The position numbers were made by a program, and so were the translations under genes. A DNA stretch of 32,622 bases from Bacteroidota bacterium (GTDB lineage: Bacteria; Bacteroidota; Bacteroidia; Flavobacteriales; Flavobacteriaceae), in NCBI GenBank assembly GCA_027621505.1, contig JAQCBK010000017.1:1-32622 (forward strand). The letters run 5' to 3'. Of the stretch, positions 1 to 8,767 are shown piece by piece. A model generated the notes under the pieces. The model had not been told where the DNA came from. It searched no databases and saw only the letters and a list, made by a program, of their open reading frames with translations. How positions within the stretch are numbered: the first letter of the stretch is position 1; every line of letters starts with the position of its first letter.

Positions 1-2109
1 TCCCAGCCAGCGATAAAACCATTCGGGCTCCGCTCCAAACATGGGATGAGAATTGGAGTAAATATTGTCGCTTTCTTTCCATGTTTCCCACAGGGTAGTA
101 GCGCCACGTTCGATCATATAGCCCCAACCGGGATAGTTGGTGTTATTAACTATATTTATAGTAGTTTGAGGAGACAAATATTCGGAAATGGCTTCGAGCG
201 CAAAGGGTGTTCCAAAAATACCGGTGGTAAGATGTTGAGCCGGGGCTTTTTTAAGTGCCATTTTCAATGAGTCTTTTGCCGCAGGGATTTCTTTTTCAGG
301 TACAATTTTATGATAGAGTAGCGCGGCAAAGAGGGTTTGCCGATTGATGGGATCGGGAATACTTTTTTCCCAAAAGGCCTCTCTTACTTTCTTTTCTAAA
401 TCCGATGCCAGTTGATCGTATTTTAATTGACCTTTTTGATCTTTCATGAGGGTTGCAAAAACTTTCATGATCCGAGCGGTTTGCAGGTAGTGTAAAGTAC
501 CAATCAATTCTACGGGAACTGGGCTAAGGGATTCATGGTCGCTCAAGCCACTGTCTACCATTCCCTCAGGATGAAGTTGTGCTGCTTTCTCCATCCATTT
601 TTTATTTAAGGGATACATTTCTTTGATAAAGTCTTGATCGTTATAGTACAAATACAGTTGGTATTGTGTGATCAAAAAAGCGGATTCCCAACTGATGCCA
701 CAATATTGAATGCCCACACTGGGCGCAGTATCAACAAAGGTGTAATCGTTGATGGCATCTACCCAGTCATAGACGGTTTTTTTGTAAAAAGATTGCATGT
801 CGAAATTGTAGATAAAGGAAGCGCTGGTGGCATTAAGGTCACCCCCATATCCAAATTTTTCTCGGGCAGGACAATCGGATTGCACACCCACCAGATTGGC
901 CAAAAAAGTTCTTCTTACGGTGTTTTGAATTTCATTCAACAGTGGATCGGAGGAGGTAAAATGATTTTGTTGATCAACAGCAGTATGGATGGAAAGTCCA
1001 ACGATATCTTCCTTTTTAGGTTTTTCTTTTAATCCGTCAATTTCCATGTATCGGTAGGCATGATAGGTGAAATCGGGACTAAAAATTACAGGCGCATCGT
1101 CGCCGAAGATATAGCTATCGGTTTGCCAAGCCACGTCTGGGGCGCCCGGCCCACCAACGCCACTTTTTTTGATTTGACCCGTTACGGAGGTCATGGGATT
1201 GAGGGAGCCATCCCTGTAGATGCGTTCACCCAATCTGAATGTAATTTTATCTCCTTTTTTTCCGCTCAATTTGATGGAATAGGTACCGGTAAAATTTTCA
1301 CCCATGTCCACCATCCATTTTCCGTCTTTTGAGGAGTAGATTTTTTTAGGATTAATTTTTTTATTGATGCTTATGGGAGGAAAAAAAGCTTTTTGCAGTT
1401 TTCCACCTGGGGAACTAGAGTGCAGGGCGTTTTTCCATTCAGCATCGTCCAAATCAGCGCGGTTCCAACCGATAACTTCCTTTCTTGCATCGAAGTGGGT
1501 GCCCAAATAAACACTGTTTTTGGTGATGGGCCCTTCACGGTATTTCCACGAATGATCGGAAATGATCTCCTCGGTCTTGCCACTTTGGTAGGTGATTTTG
1601 ATTTTTGCTATGAATCGGGGTTTTCCAACAGGGAGTCTTTCTCTTAAATTGATTTTCCCCCACATCTTTAGTGGCAAGGGATTGTAAAAACCATTTCCCA
1701 GTACCACCCCAATACAGTTCATCCCCTCTGAGATTTGAGAGCTGATGTCATATTCAGTATAATAGATTCTCTTACTGTAATCCGTCCAAACTGGATCCAA
1801 GATGTTGTTTTGGAGTGGCGATGAATTGATGGTGGCCTTGTAATAGCCTGCCGCCGTAATAAAAAGCACTGCTTTTGTGGGGCGTTCTTTCAACCTAAAT
1901 GTTTTTCTAAATAATGGAGCAGGATGTTCCAGATAAAAAAGGGAATCTGATTTCGGTAAGGGGTTTTGATCCTCAATCCAATGTGCTTTTTTATTTTCAA
2001 AAAAAACAACCGTTTGACCTTCATGGATGGGTGGTTTACAGCTCGATAAGTTCAGGGCAATCCAAAGCAGAAATAAAGCTTTTTTAAGGTAACAACTCTT
2101 AAGATCCAT
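1..2109 (-). CDS. Alpha-L-rhamnosidase, GH78 family lipoprotein (3' end beyond the window)
   Basis: The frame is open from an ATG at 2109 to base 1, giving 703 codons with no stop, so the C-terminus is missing. The N-terminus MDLKSCYLKKALFLL...LSSC is a lipoprotein signal with lipidated Cys24. The family hydrolyses terminal alpha-L-rhamnose by inversion. The GH78 signature DCPAREKFGYGGD is clear: Asp412, Glu417 and Asp424 keep the spacing (0, +5, +12) of the conserved acidic residues in characterised enzymes. GATTLWETW near the visible end supplies Glu675 as the likely general base. The N-terminal half looks like the usual beta-sandwich modules and the second half like the (alpha/alpha)6 barrel. 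The missing part should be the C-terminal beta domain. It is divergent from the fructokinase gene and shares its regulatory region. The natural substrate (plant rhamnoside, ulvan-like or other polysaccharide) cannot be told from the sequence. Confidence 0.93.
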   Translation of the reverse strand, partial: MDLKSCYLKKALFLLWIALNLSSCKPPIHEGQTVVFFENKKAHWIEDQNPLPKSDSLFYLEHPAPLFRKTFRLKERPTKAVLFITAAGYYKATINSSPLQNNILDPVWTDYSKRIYYTEYDISSQISEGMNCIGVVLGNGFYNPLPLKMWGKINLRERLPVGKPRFIAKIKITYQSGKTEEIISDHSWKYREGPITKNSVYLGTHFDARKEVIGWNRADLDDAEWKNALHSSSPGGKLQKAFFPPISINKKINPKKIYSSKDGKWMVDMGENFTGTYSIKLSGKKGDKITFRLGERIYRDGSLNPMTSVTGQIKKSGVGGPGAPDVAWQTDSYIFGDDAPVIFSPDFTYHAYRYMEIDGLKEKPKKEDIVGLSIHTAVDQQNHFTSSDPLLNEIQNTVRRTFLANLVGVQSDCPAREKFGYGGDLNATSASFIYNFDMQSFYKKTVYDWVDAINDYTFVDTAPSVGIQYCGISWESAFLITQYQLYLYYNDQDFIKEMYPLNKKWMEKAAQLHPEGMVDSGLSDHESLSPVPVELIGTLHYLQTARIMKVFATLMKDQKGQLKYDQLASDLEKKVREAFWEKSIPDPINRQTLFAALLYHKIVPEKEIPAAKDSLKMALKKAPAQHLTTGIFGTPFALEAISEYLSPQTTINIVNNTNYPGWGYMIERGATTLWETWKESDNIYSNSHPMFGAEPEWFYRWLG

Positions 2110-2252
2110 AACGACTAATATTTCTCAATTTATAAATTAATTTCAGATCCTCCAATGCATTTGAATATTAGGATTATGGAAAGATTTTTTCGTTCAGAAC
2201 CTTTCCGAATTTTAGTTTTTTAAATTTTGACCAAACGAAGGTAGCTTTCTTG

Positions 2253-2298
2253 ATTTTGATAAGAAATTATCAACCCAGTGATAATTTCTTATCAAAAT
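2253..2298. promoter_or_regulatory. Perfect 20-bp inverted repeat, candidate double operator
   Basis: Two exactly complementary 20-bp arms (2253-2272 and 2279-2298) are separated by ACCCAG. Each arm holds a smaller palindrome of the form TGATAA-N4-TTATCA (2257-2272 and 2279-2294). The centres of these two 16-bp sites are 22 bp apart, about two helical turns. This arrangement suits two regulator dimers bound side by side on the same DNA face. It lies in the 243-bp divergent region, 54 bp before the fructokinase start and 143 bp before the rhamnosidase start. No gene ends here, so a terminator role is unlikely. The regulator is unknown. Confidence 0.6.
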
Positions 2299-2352
2299 AA
2301 GCGAACATTAGCCCTTGTTTTGTAGTTTTAGTAGATGCCTAGGCTATAAATC

Positions 2353-3240
2353 ATGTCTTTGAAGAAAAAAATATACCGAGTTGCTGGATTGGGTGAAGTC
2401 TTGTGGGACGTTTTCCCTGAGGGAAAGAGATTGGGAGGTGCTCCCGCTAATTTTGCGGCCCATGCACAGCAGTTGGGTGCCCATGCTTTTGTACTCAGTG
2501 CAGTAGGGAAAGATGCTCTGGGTAGGGAAGCGTTGGTCAAGTTGGATCAATACGGTATTGATTTAACTGGTCTTCTGGAGATTGCTTCATTCCCCACCGG
2601 CACCGTAAGTGTGGATTTAGACCAACATGGAAATCCCAGCTACGAGATTCAAGAAAATGTTGCTTGGGATCACACTCCCCTCCAACCCTCTATTACCAAT
2701 ACAGCCAAGCACTTGGATGCGGTCTGTTTTGGAACCCTGGCACAACGAAATAAAACCTCCCAAAATACCATCTTCAAAACCCTACGAGCAACCTCAGACA
2801 ACTGTCTTAAGGTTTTTGATCTCAACTTCAGAAAAAATTACTACCACAAAGAAATGCTCCTTCAAAGCTTTGATATTTCCGATGTGGTGAAGATGAATGA
2901 AGAGGAGTTTGTAGAAATACAAACCCTTTTTTCCTTGCCCTCCAACCTCCAAAAAGGCATGATGTCTTTGATGGAAAGGTTTGATTTAAAATTAGCGATG
3001 CTTACCTTAGGGCGGAAAGGTTCAATCATGATGAGTCAAAACGATTACAGTGAGTTAAAAGTAAATCAGTCTGTCCAAGTGAAAAGTACAGTCGGCGCAG
3101 GAGACGCATTTACTGCCGCTGCTGTGATGGGATGGCTCAACCAAAAACCTTTGGATAAAATTCACCATAAATCTAGCGATTTGGCGGCCTATGTATGCAG
3201 TCAACTCGATGCCGTACCTAAAATTTCAAATCATTCCTAA
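2353..3240 (+). CDS. Fructokinase-like PfkB family sugar kinase
   Basis: This 295-residue protein belongs to the PfkB/ribokinase family and most resembles bacterial fructokinases. It would phosphorylate fructose with ATP in the cytoplasm. The N-terminal sugar-binding motif GGAPANFA covers residues 28-35. The C-terminal ATP/catalytic motif STVGAGDAFTAA begins at residue 245, with Asp251 as the expected catalytic base. The length is normal for the family. The ATG at 2353 is the first good start and leaves 54 bp to the palindromic operator. The sulfatase gene begins one base after its stop, so the two are surely cotranscribed. The nearby GH32 enzyme releases fructose, which supports fructose as substrate. 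Another hexose or a sugar acid cannot be excluded from motifs alone. Confidence 0.88.
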   Translation: MSLKKKIYRVAGLGEVLWDVFPEGKRLGGAPANFAAHAQQLGAHAFVLSAVGKDALGREALVKLDQYGIDLTGLLEIASFPTGTVSVDLDQHGNPSYEIQENVAWDHTPLQPSITNTAKHLDAVCFGTLAQRNKTSQNTIFKTLRATSDNCLKVFDLNFRKNYYHKEMLLQSFDISDVVKMNEEEFVEIQTLFSLPSNLQKGMMSLMERFDLKLAMLTLGRKGSIMMSQNDYSELKVNQSVQVKSTVGAGDAFTAAAVMGWLNQKPLDKIHHKSSDLAAYVCSQLDAVPKISNHS

Positions 3241-3241
3241 G

Positions 3242-4993
3242 ATGAACAAAAATTATTTACTTCCGTTTTTTGCCCTCGCCATTTTTACTGCTTGCCAGTC
3301 AAAAAAAGTGGAAAATCAACCGCCCAATGTGATTGTGATCATCACCGACGATCAGGGTTATGGTGATTTAGGACTTCACAACAATCCCAACCTCAAGACG
3401 CCTGCCATTGATGACTTTGCCCGCCAAAGCATACAGTTCAGTAATTTTCATGTGTCTCCAGTTTGTGCCCCCACCCGTTCCAGCCTGATGACGGGGCGTT
3501 ACTCCCTCAGAACCGGGGTGAGGGATACCTACAACGGAGGGGCCATCATGGCCTCCTCTGAGGTGACCATTGCCGAAATGCTAAAGCAGAGAAACTATAA
3601 GACAGGTATTTTCGGGAAATGGCACCTGGGAGACAATTATCCTTCTCGACCCAGTGATCAGGGGTTTGATGAATCATTGATCCACTTGGCAGGTGGAATC
3701 GGACAGGTGGGAGATTTTACCAATTATTTCAAAATGGAGACGAGCTATTTTGACCCTATCCTTTGGCACAACAACGAGCAAAAACCTTATAAAGGTTATT
3801 GTTCGGATATTTTTACGGACAATGCCATCCGTTTTATAGAGGAAAACAAAGACCAGCCTTTTTTCTGTTATTTGTCCTTTAACGCTCCCCACACCCCACT
3901 TCAGGTTCCTGACAAATATTACCAGATGTACAAGGATACAGATCCCACTGCTGGTATTGATCCAGCCTTGCTGCCCGTTGCGCCGATGTCCGATAAGGAT
4001 ATTGAAGATGCCAGAAAGGTGTATGCCATGGTGACCAATATTGATGACAACCTGAAGCAACTTTTTCAAAAGATCGAAGATCTTGGAATTAAAGATGATA
4101 CCATTGTAATTTTTATGACGGACAATGGACCGCAACAAGTCCGTTATGTTGGGGGGATGAAAGGAAGAAAATCCAGTGTTTACAGAGGAGGCATCCGCGT
4201 ACCGTTTTTTTTGAGTTACCCTTCCAAGTTTGAAGGGGGTGGAGAGATCAACGCCATGTCGGCCCATATTGATTTGCTCCCTACGCTTTCGGAATTGTGT
4301 GCTGCTCCACTTCCTACCGATAGAAAAATTGATGGCAGGAGTTTGGTCCCCGCATTGGAGGGACAGACCTTACCCCAACGCAGCTTTTTTTCCTATTGGA
4401 CGCGTAAATTGCCCGAGTTGTACAACAATATTGCCCTCCAACAAGGCGATTATAAATTGGTGGGAAAAACCGATTTTGATGCCACCATAGAGGCATTCGA
4501 ACTTTACAATATCAAAGTCGATCCTTTTGAAACAAAAAATTTGGTCAACCAAAATTTAGAGAAAGCGCAATCCCTCAAAGCTGAAATGGATGTAATGTTC
4601 ACTTCATTAACCCAATCCCCCAACCTTATCCACCCCCCAAGAATTGCCGTAGGGACACCCAATGAGCAACCCGTTTACCTTAATCGAAACGATGCCGGGG
4701 GACAAAGAGGGGTGTGGAATCAAGAGGAACTCTATTCCTATTGGAAAGTGGACATGCAAGCTGGAACCTACCGGATCAAGTTTAAGTTTATAAAACCGCT
4801 CCCTCTAGGAGGTGAGATGGTTTTGGAAACGGGATCTGGGATCCTGAAAAAAAAGTCAAATGCTGAGCCTACAGATACCTTGGTATGGGAAGACGTGGCG
4901 CTTTCAGAGGGCAAATTCGATTTCACTCCTTTTTACCGTTTGGGGAGAAAAAATTATTTTCCACTCTGGGTTGAAATCGACAAAATTCAATAG
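3242..4993 (+). CDS. S1-family sulfatase, lipoprotein with C-terminal beta module
   Basis: A formylglycine-dependent sulfatase of about 583 residues. The start chosen is the ATG at 3242, one base after the kinase stop. It gives a clean lipoprotein signal MNKNYLLPFFALAIFTAC with Cys18, whereas the in-frame ATG at 3191 lies inside the kinase gene. N-terminal metal ligands are in the ITDDQGYGDLG motif (Asp36, Asp37). The signature CAPTRSSLMTGRY places the formylglycine precursor at Cys75. KWHLG and TDNGP are further active-site motifs. After the sulfatase fold (about residue 450) a segment rich in beta strands follows, which I read as an accessory module. The lipid anchor puts the enzyme on the outer or periplasmic face, where it would desulfate glycans. 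A formylglycine-generating or anaerobic sulfatase-maturing enzyme is required but is not in this window. The exact sulfatase subfamily is not assignable by eye. Confidence 0.92.
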   Translation: MNKNYLLPFFALAIFTACQSKKVENQPPNVIVIITDDQGYGDLGLHNNPNLKTPAIDDFARQSIQFSNFHVSPVCAPTRSSLMTGRYSLRTGVRDTYNGGAIMASSEVTIAEMLKQRNYKTGIFGKWHLGDNYPSRPSDQGFDESLIHLAGGIGQVGDFTNYFKMETSYFDPILWHNNEQKPYKGYCSDIFTDNAIRFIEENKDQPFFCYLSFNAPHTPLQVPDKYYQMYKDTDPTAGIDPALLPVAPMSDKDIEDARKVYAMVTNIDDNLKQLFQKIEDLGIKDDTIVIFMTDNGPQQVRYVGGMKGRKSSVYRGGIRVPFFLSYPSKFEGGGEINAMSAHIDLLPTLSELCAAPLPTDRKIDGRSLVPALEGQTLPQRSFFSYWTRKLPELYNNIALQQGDYKLVGKTDFDATIEAFELYNIKVDPFETKNLVNQNLEKAQSLKAEMDVMFTSLTQSPNLIHPPRIAVGTPNEQPVYLNRNDAGGQRGVWNQEELYSYWKVDMQAGTYRIKFKFIKPLPLGGEMVLETGSGILKKKSNAEPTDTLVWEDVALSEGKFDFTPFYRLGRKNYFPLWVEIDKIQ

Positions 4994-5009
4994 GAGTCGA
5001 AACGGAAAA

Positions 5010-6479
5010 TCATTGCCATATGCTCCCGACTTGGTGGACTTCAAAAACATTAAAGGGAATGGTTTCATCCGATTCTATAGAAATCTGGCCATTTTCAGGG
5101 GCAGAAACTGCATAGGTGGACAGTACCGTGAAGCCGTTGTCAACAAAAATCTCAATAGTGGTTCGATCCAAAAGCACCCTTATACTGACCTTTTTTTGAT
5201 TCATGGTGGGGAGCTTCATTCCATTGAAATTAAAAGCACCATTGGAGAAAGTCAATAATTGACCACGAATATTTAGCTGAAAGTTTTGACTGTGATCTCG
5301 ATTAAAAGTCGCCAGCAGATCAATGCCCTCAAATTTTAGGTCTTTTAATTTTTCATTCAACGGTGAGGAAGAAATGTCTTTAAAAGACCAACTTTTTTGG
5401 TAAAGATTCTTGATTTCAACTATTGGCCATCGGAACAATCGGATTCCTTCTGGGGTGGTTTTCAGTTCCAAGGTGGCAGGGAAAGACATTTGTTGATTAA
5501 AGGGCATATCGTTGTCCACGTAGATATTGTTTTTTCCGGTTCGCAACCAGCCTATGATTACAGTCCTATCATCAGGGCTGTTGTTGAATGTTTGTGCCGC
5601 ATAGTAGGCATCTCCCAAATCCCCCAGATGTGCTTTCTTATCTGTAGCCAAGATCTTACCGTCAAAAGTTCCGATCTCATAGTCAAAACTGGCATCGTAA
5701 ATCAACCATTTTTTGTTTTGGGGGTTTCCATCTACTTTGAGCTCGACCAGATCCATACATTCATACACCCATCTGCGATTAAAGTCGCTTAACTTTTCCC
5801 AATTTTTTAGATCGATAGAGCTGAAAAAACGAACTTTACCCATATCCTCCAAGTTTTTTTTGTCGGCCCTTTTGATCCATAAAACAAGAATCCACTTTTT
5901 GGAGGGTTCATGCCAAAAGATTTTCGGGTCACGTTCTCCTCTGTCAAAACCTTGGTTGGAGACCAAAGGACGACCGTCATCGATTAATTGAAAGGTTCTC
6001 CCTCGATCTGTACTGAAAGCAGCTGCTTGGTAATAATCATCGTTCCTGTTGTTTTGAGCATGGGTAAAATAGGCTACGATGGCCTCTTCCTCCTCTGTGT
6101 TTTCTCCCAGACTGTTGGGATAATCCACAGCAGCAGTCCCCGAAAAAATGGTGCCATTCCCGTAAGGTAGAATGGCGTGGGGGAGCTGTTCCCACTGGAC
6201 CATATCTTGGCTTACCGCGTGTCCCCAAGTCATATTGCCCCAGTGAATGGATTTGGGATTGTGCTGAAAAAAAAGATGGTATTCTCCCTTATAGTAAACC
6301 ATACCATTAGGGTCGTTGTTCCAATTTTTCTTAGAGGAAAAATGAAATTGAGGCCGCAAAGGCTCGTCGTATTTTATGTCGGAATAAGTGTCAAAGGTCT
6401 GAAAACTATCAATCATTACCTCTGCTGAAGGCTGTGCTTGGGCAAGGATTGCTGTAAATATCAAAAGGTATCTCATCAT
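5010..6479 (-). CDS. Secreted GH32 beta-fructosidase (levanase/inulinase/invertase type)
   Basis: The protein has 489 residues with a Sec signal peptide MMRYLLIFTAILAQAQ (probable cleavage after AQA), so it is periplasmic or exported. All three GH32 catalytic signatures are present: WNNDPNG with nucleophile Asp56, ERDPK with transition-state stabiliser Asp184, and YECMDLVEL with acid/base Glu240. An N-terminal five-bladed propeller is followed by the usual C-terminal beta sandwich (about residues 350-489). Family members release fructose from levan, inulin or sucrose. The Y-E-C-M-D form is common in fructan-acting enzymes, but this does not settle the substrate. It converges with the sulfatase gene with 16 bp between stops, and lies 50 bp after otsAB on the same strand. 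Either of the two adjacent ATG codons could be the start. Confidence 0.93.
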   Translation of the reverse strand: MMRYLLIFTAILAQAQPSAEVMIDSFQTFDTYSDIKYDEPLRPQFHFSSKKNWNNDPNGMVYYKGEYHLFFQHNPKSIHWGNMTWGHAVSQDMVQWEQLPHAILPYGNGTIFSGTAAVDYPNSLGENTEEEEAIVAYFTHAQNNRNDDYYQAAAFSTDRGRTFQLIDDGRPLVSNQGFDRGERDPKIFWHEPSKKWILVLWIKRADKKNLEDMGKVRFFSSIDLKNWEKLSDFNRRWVYECMDLVELKVDGNPQNKKWLIYDASFDYEIGTFDGKILATDKKAHLGDLGDAYYAAQTFNNSPDDRTVIIGWLRTGKNNIYVDNDMPFNQQMSFPATLELKTTPEGIRLFRWPIVEIKNLYQKSWSFKDISSSPLNEKLKDLKFEGIDLLATFNRDHSQNFQLNIRGQLLTFSNGAFNFNGMKLPTMNQKKVSIRVLLDRTTIEIFVDNGFTVLSTYAVSAPENGQISIESDETIPFNVFEVHQVGSIWQ

Positions 6480-6529
6480 AATTGTTAAGTTATGAATATT
6501 TTTTGACTAAAAAATAAAGAGGGAGATAG

Positions 6530-8734
6530 TTAAGAAACCAATGCGTTTAAAAGCGATAAAACATCATGAGGCTTGTCAATGTAGTAATTGGCCAGGGTAT
6601 CTTTTTTACCCACTTTTACATTGACCGCATGAGACGGAAGATCATTAAACATAAACTCATCTGTGATATCATCCCCAAAGCAAATGATAAAATCAGCTAC
6701 TTTATCCCCCAAGATTTCCGAAACAGCGGTTCCTTTGTTGTAACGTCCACTGACCACCTCGATCACTTTGTCTCCGTCCATCAGGTGCAACTCATCCGTA
6801 ATCAGGCTACTCAGCACCGTTTTAAGCTCCACGGTGCGTTCTGCTGCCAATTCGGGGTCTGTTTTGCGATAGTGCCAAACCAAACTGTTTTTTTTCTCTT
6901 CAATAAAAGTTCCAGGTGTCCTATCAGTAAAGCTTTCTATTACAGGTATAAGATCCTCTTTCCAGTTTTTGAGTTGGGTTTCTTTGACCAGCCATTTTTG
7001 ATTTTTATGTTTAACAAAATAACCATGTTCGGCCACCAAAGTAATGGGGAGATGACCAAACCATTGGTCGAGGAATTTTTGGTCTCTACCGCTCACTATG
7101 GCGAGCTCCGTTTGAGGAAATTCGATCAGTTTTTTTAGCAATTGCATTAAAGATTCATCGGGAGTGGCCAATTCAGGTTTTTCGTTATAGCCTACCAGTG
7201 TTCCGTCATAATCCAGGAAAATCATTCTTTTTTCAGCCGATCTAAATTTTTTAACCAGAGACTTTTCAATTTTTTCGTTCACTTTTATGACCGAAGATTC
7301 CTCTATGGTGTGATGTTTGGTATTAAGTGCTTTCATGAATTCATTGGCCCAATACTCCACCGAATAGCGCTGAAGTCTTTTTTGCATTGTTTTGTTTCTT
7401 TTTTGCTGTTCTTCCAGAGGCATTTGAATGGCATTAAAGAGAGCATCGGCCATTTGATTGAGATCAAAAGGATTGACCAATAAGGATTCATAGAGTTCTT
7501 TTGCAGCACCTGCCATTTCACTGAGAATCAAAACACCATCTCCATTGACCCGAGTGGCGATAAATTCCTTGGCAACCAAATTCATACCGTCTCGAACTGG
7601 GGTGATCATGGCAATATCAGAGGTCATGTATAGGTCAATCAAATCGTCAAAATTCATTGCCCTGTAGTAATACCAAATGGGGGTCCAGTTGATGGTGGCA
7701 AACTTGCCGTTAACCCTCCCAACGATTTCATCGGTCTCTTTTTTAAGTCTTTTGTAATCAGATACACTAGATCTGGAGGGAACGGTGAGCATGACTAAGC
7801 GTACTTTTTCCAGGTACTCAGGATATTTAGTTAAAAAAAGCTCGAAAGCTTTGATCCGATTCACCACTCCTTTGGTATAGTCCAAGCGATCAATGGAGAG
7901 GATGAGCTTTCCATCGTCAGCCCCTTTTTTGTGCAGTTCCAATTGTTTTTTGAGGTCGGACTTTTCCGCTTTGGACATATGGGCGTGCGTTTGAGCTGCT
8001 TGATTGAATTTATTGTAATCAATACCCATGGGGAAGGTATTGACCACTACCTCTCTACCGTATATGTTGACCCGATTGAAGGAGACTTCTTTTCTCAATA
8101 TGCGCTTGACAGAACTTAGAAAGTGACGTTGGTAGTCATAGGTGTGAAATCCGATCAGGTCGGCCCCAAGCATTCCCTCGAGCAGCGGCTCCCGCCAAGG
8201 GAAAATTCTAAAAATTTCAAAAGAGGGGAAGGGGATGTGGAGGAAAAAACCGATGGTTACGTCGGGTCTTACTTCTTTGATCATCTTAGGGCACAGCAAC
8301 AATTGATAGTCATGAATCCAAATGGTATCGCCCTTTTCTATATTTTTTAAGACACTATCGGCAAATTTCTGATTGACCTCCTGATAGGACTTCCATTGCT
8401 CCTTACTAAAGACCGAAATCTCGATAAAGTAATGAAAAAGGGGCCAAAGTGACTTATTAGACAGTCCAAAGTAAAAATTTTCGATTTCCTTACGATTTAA
8501 CGAAACAGGAAAATAGCCCTCTTTTTTTAGCGATTTTTTTAATGGACCCCATGCCTTTTTATCAATCTCATCGTCATTGATGCCAGGCCACCCCACCCAG
8601 AGGGATTTTTGACCCTTATGAACAGAATTCATACCGGTTGCCAAGCCACCACTGGTCGGGGTAAACTCGAAAGAATTATCTAATTTCGTTATTTGTAAAG
8701 GAAGTCTGTTGGAGACAATAATATTTTTAGCCAT
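6530..8734 (-). CDS. otsAB: Fused trehalose-6-phosphate synthase/phosphatase
   Basis: A 734-residue bifunctional protein. Residues 1 to about 465 form a GT20 trehalose-6-phosphate synthase: SGGLATG (28-34) is the glucose-6-phosphate/UDP loop, and RLDYTKG with Arg283 and Lys288 matches the donor phosphate-binding pair of E. coli OtsA. IHDYQLL and RDGMNLVAKEF are further family motifs. From about residue 500 a HAD-type trehalose-6-phosphate phosphatase follows, with DYDGT carrying nucleophile Asp508 and Asp510. FGDDITDEFMF is the late HAD acid motif. The fusion makes trehalose from UDP-glucose and glucose-6-phosphate in the cytoplasm. Both halves keep key residues, so both activities are expected. 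It is divergent from a GH15 gene with only 33 bp between start codons. Confidence 0.95.
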   Translation of the reverse strand: MAKNIIVSNRLPLQITKLDNSFEFTPTSGGLATGMNSVHKGQKSLWVGWPGINDDEIDKKAWGPLKKSLKKEGYFPVSLNRKEIENFYFGLSNKSLWPLFHYFIEISVFSKEQWKSYQEVNQKFADSVLKNIEKGDTIWIHDYQLLLCPKMIKEVRPDVTIGFFLHIPFPSFEIFRIFPWREPLLEGMLGADLIGFHTYDYQRHFLSSVKRILRKEVSFNRVNIYGREVVVNTFPMGIDYNKFNQAAQTHAHMSKAEKSDLKKQLELHKKGADDGKLILSIDRLDYTKGVVNRIKAFELFLTKYPEYLEKVRLVMLTVPSRSSVSDYKRLKKETDEIVGRVNGKFATINWTPIWYYYRAMNFDDLIDLYMTSDIAMITPVRDGMNLVAKEFIATRVNGDGVLILSEMAGAAKELYESLLVNPFDLNQMADALFNAIQMPLEEQQKRNKTMQKRLQRYSVEYWANEFMKALNTKHHTIEESSVIKVNEKIEKSLVKKFRSAEKRMIFLDYDGTLVGYNEKPELATPDESLMQLLKKLIEFPQTELAIVSGRDQKFLDQWFGHLPITLVAEHGYFVKHKNQKWLVKETQLKNWKEDLIPVIESFTDRTPGTFIEEKKNSLVWHYRKTDPELAAERTVELKTVLSSLITDELHLMDGDKVIEVVSGRYNKGTAVSEILGDKVADFIICFGDDITDEFMFNDLPSHAVNVKVGKKDTLANYYIDKPHDVLSLLNALVS

Positions 8735-8767
8735 AGCACCCGTAATTCAAAAATCATATTCGAAATT
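8735..8767. promoter_or_regulatory. 33-bp divergent intergenic region between otsAB and the GH15 gene
   Basis: Only 33 bp separate the two start codons, too little for two independent promoters upstream of both leaders. The promoters must overlap each other or lie inside the opposite coding sequence. I could not pick a convincing TTG-N19-TAnnTTTG pair on either strand. AT-rich imperfect matches occur but none is good. Confidence 0.4.

Noticed and set aside
634-1647. Several plus-strand open frames of 84-132 codons in the first 1.7 kb
   Set aside because: The minus strand is continuously open through this stretch and encodes a GH78 rhamnosidase with catalytic signature. The plus frames are shadows.
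2253-2298. The long inverted repeat as a transcription terminator or insertion-sequence end
   Set aside because: Neither flanking gene ends here, the arms have no G/C-rich core followed by a T run, and there is no transposase or target duplication nearby.
3674-4267. A 197-codon open frame on the minus strand inside the sulfatase gene
   Set aside because: It lies wholly opposite a well-supported sulfatase with intact motifs, and its translation shows no recognisable domain. It is a shadow frame.
6566-7138. A 190-codon plus-strand open frame inside otsAB
   Set aside because: It is opposite the phosphatase domain of the fused enzyme, whose catalytic motifs are intact. No family is recognisable in the shadow.
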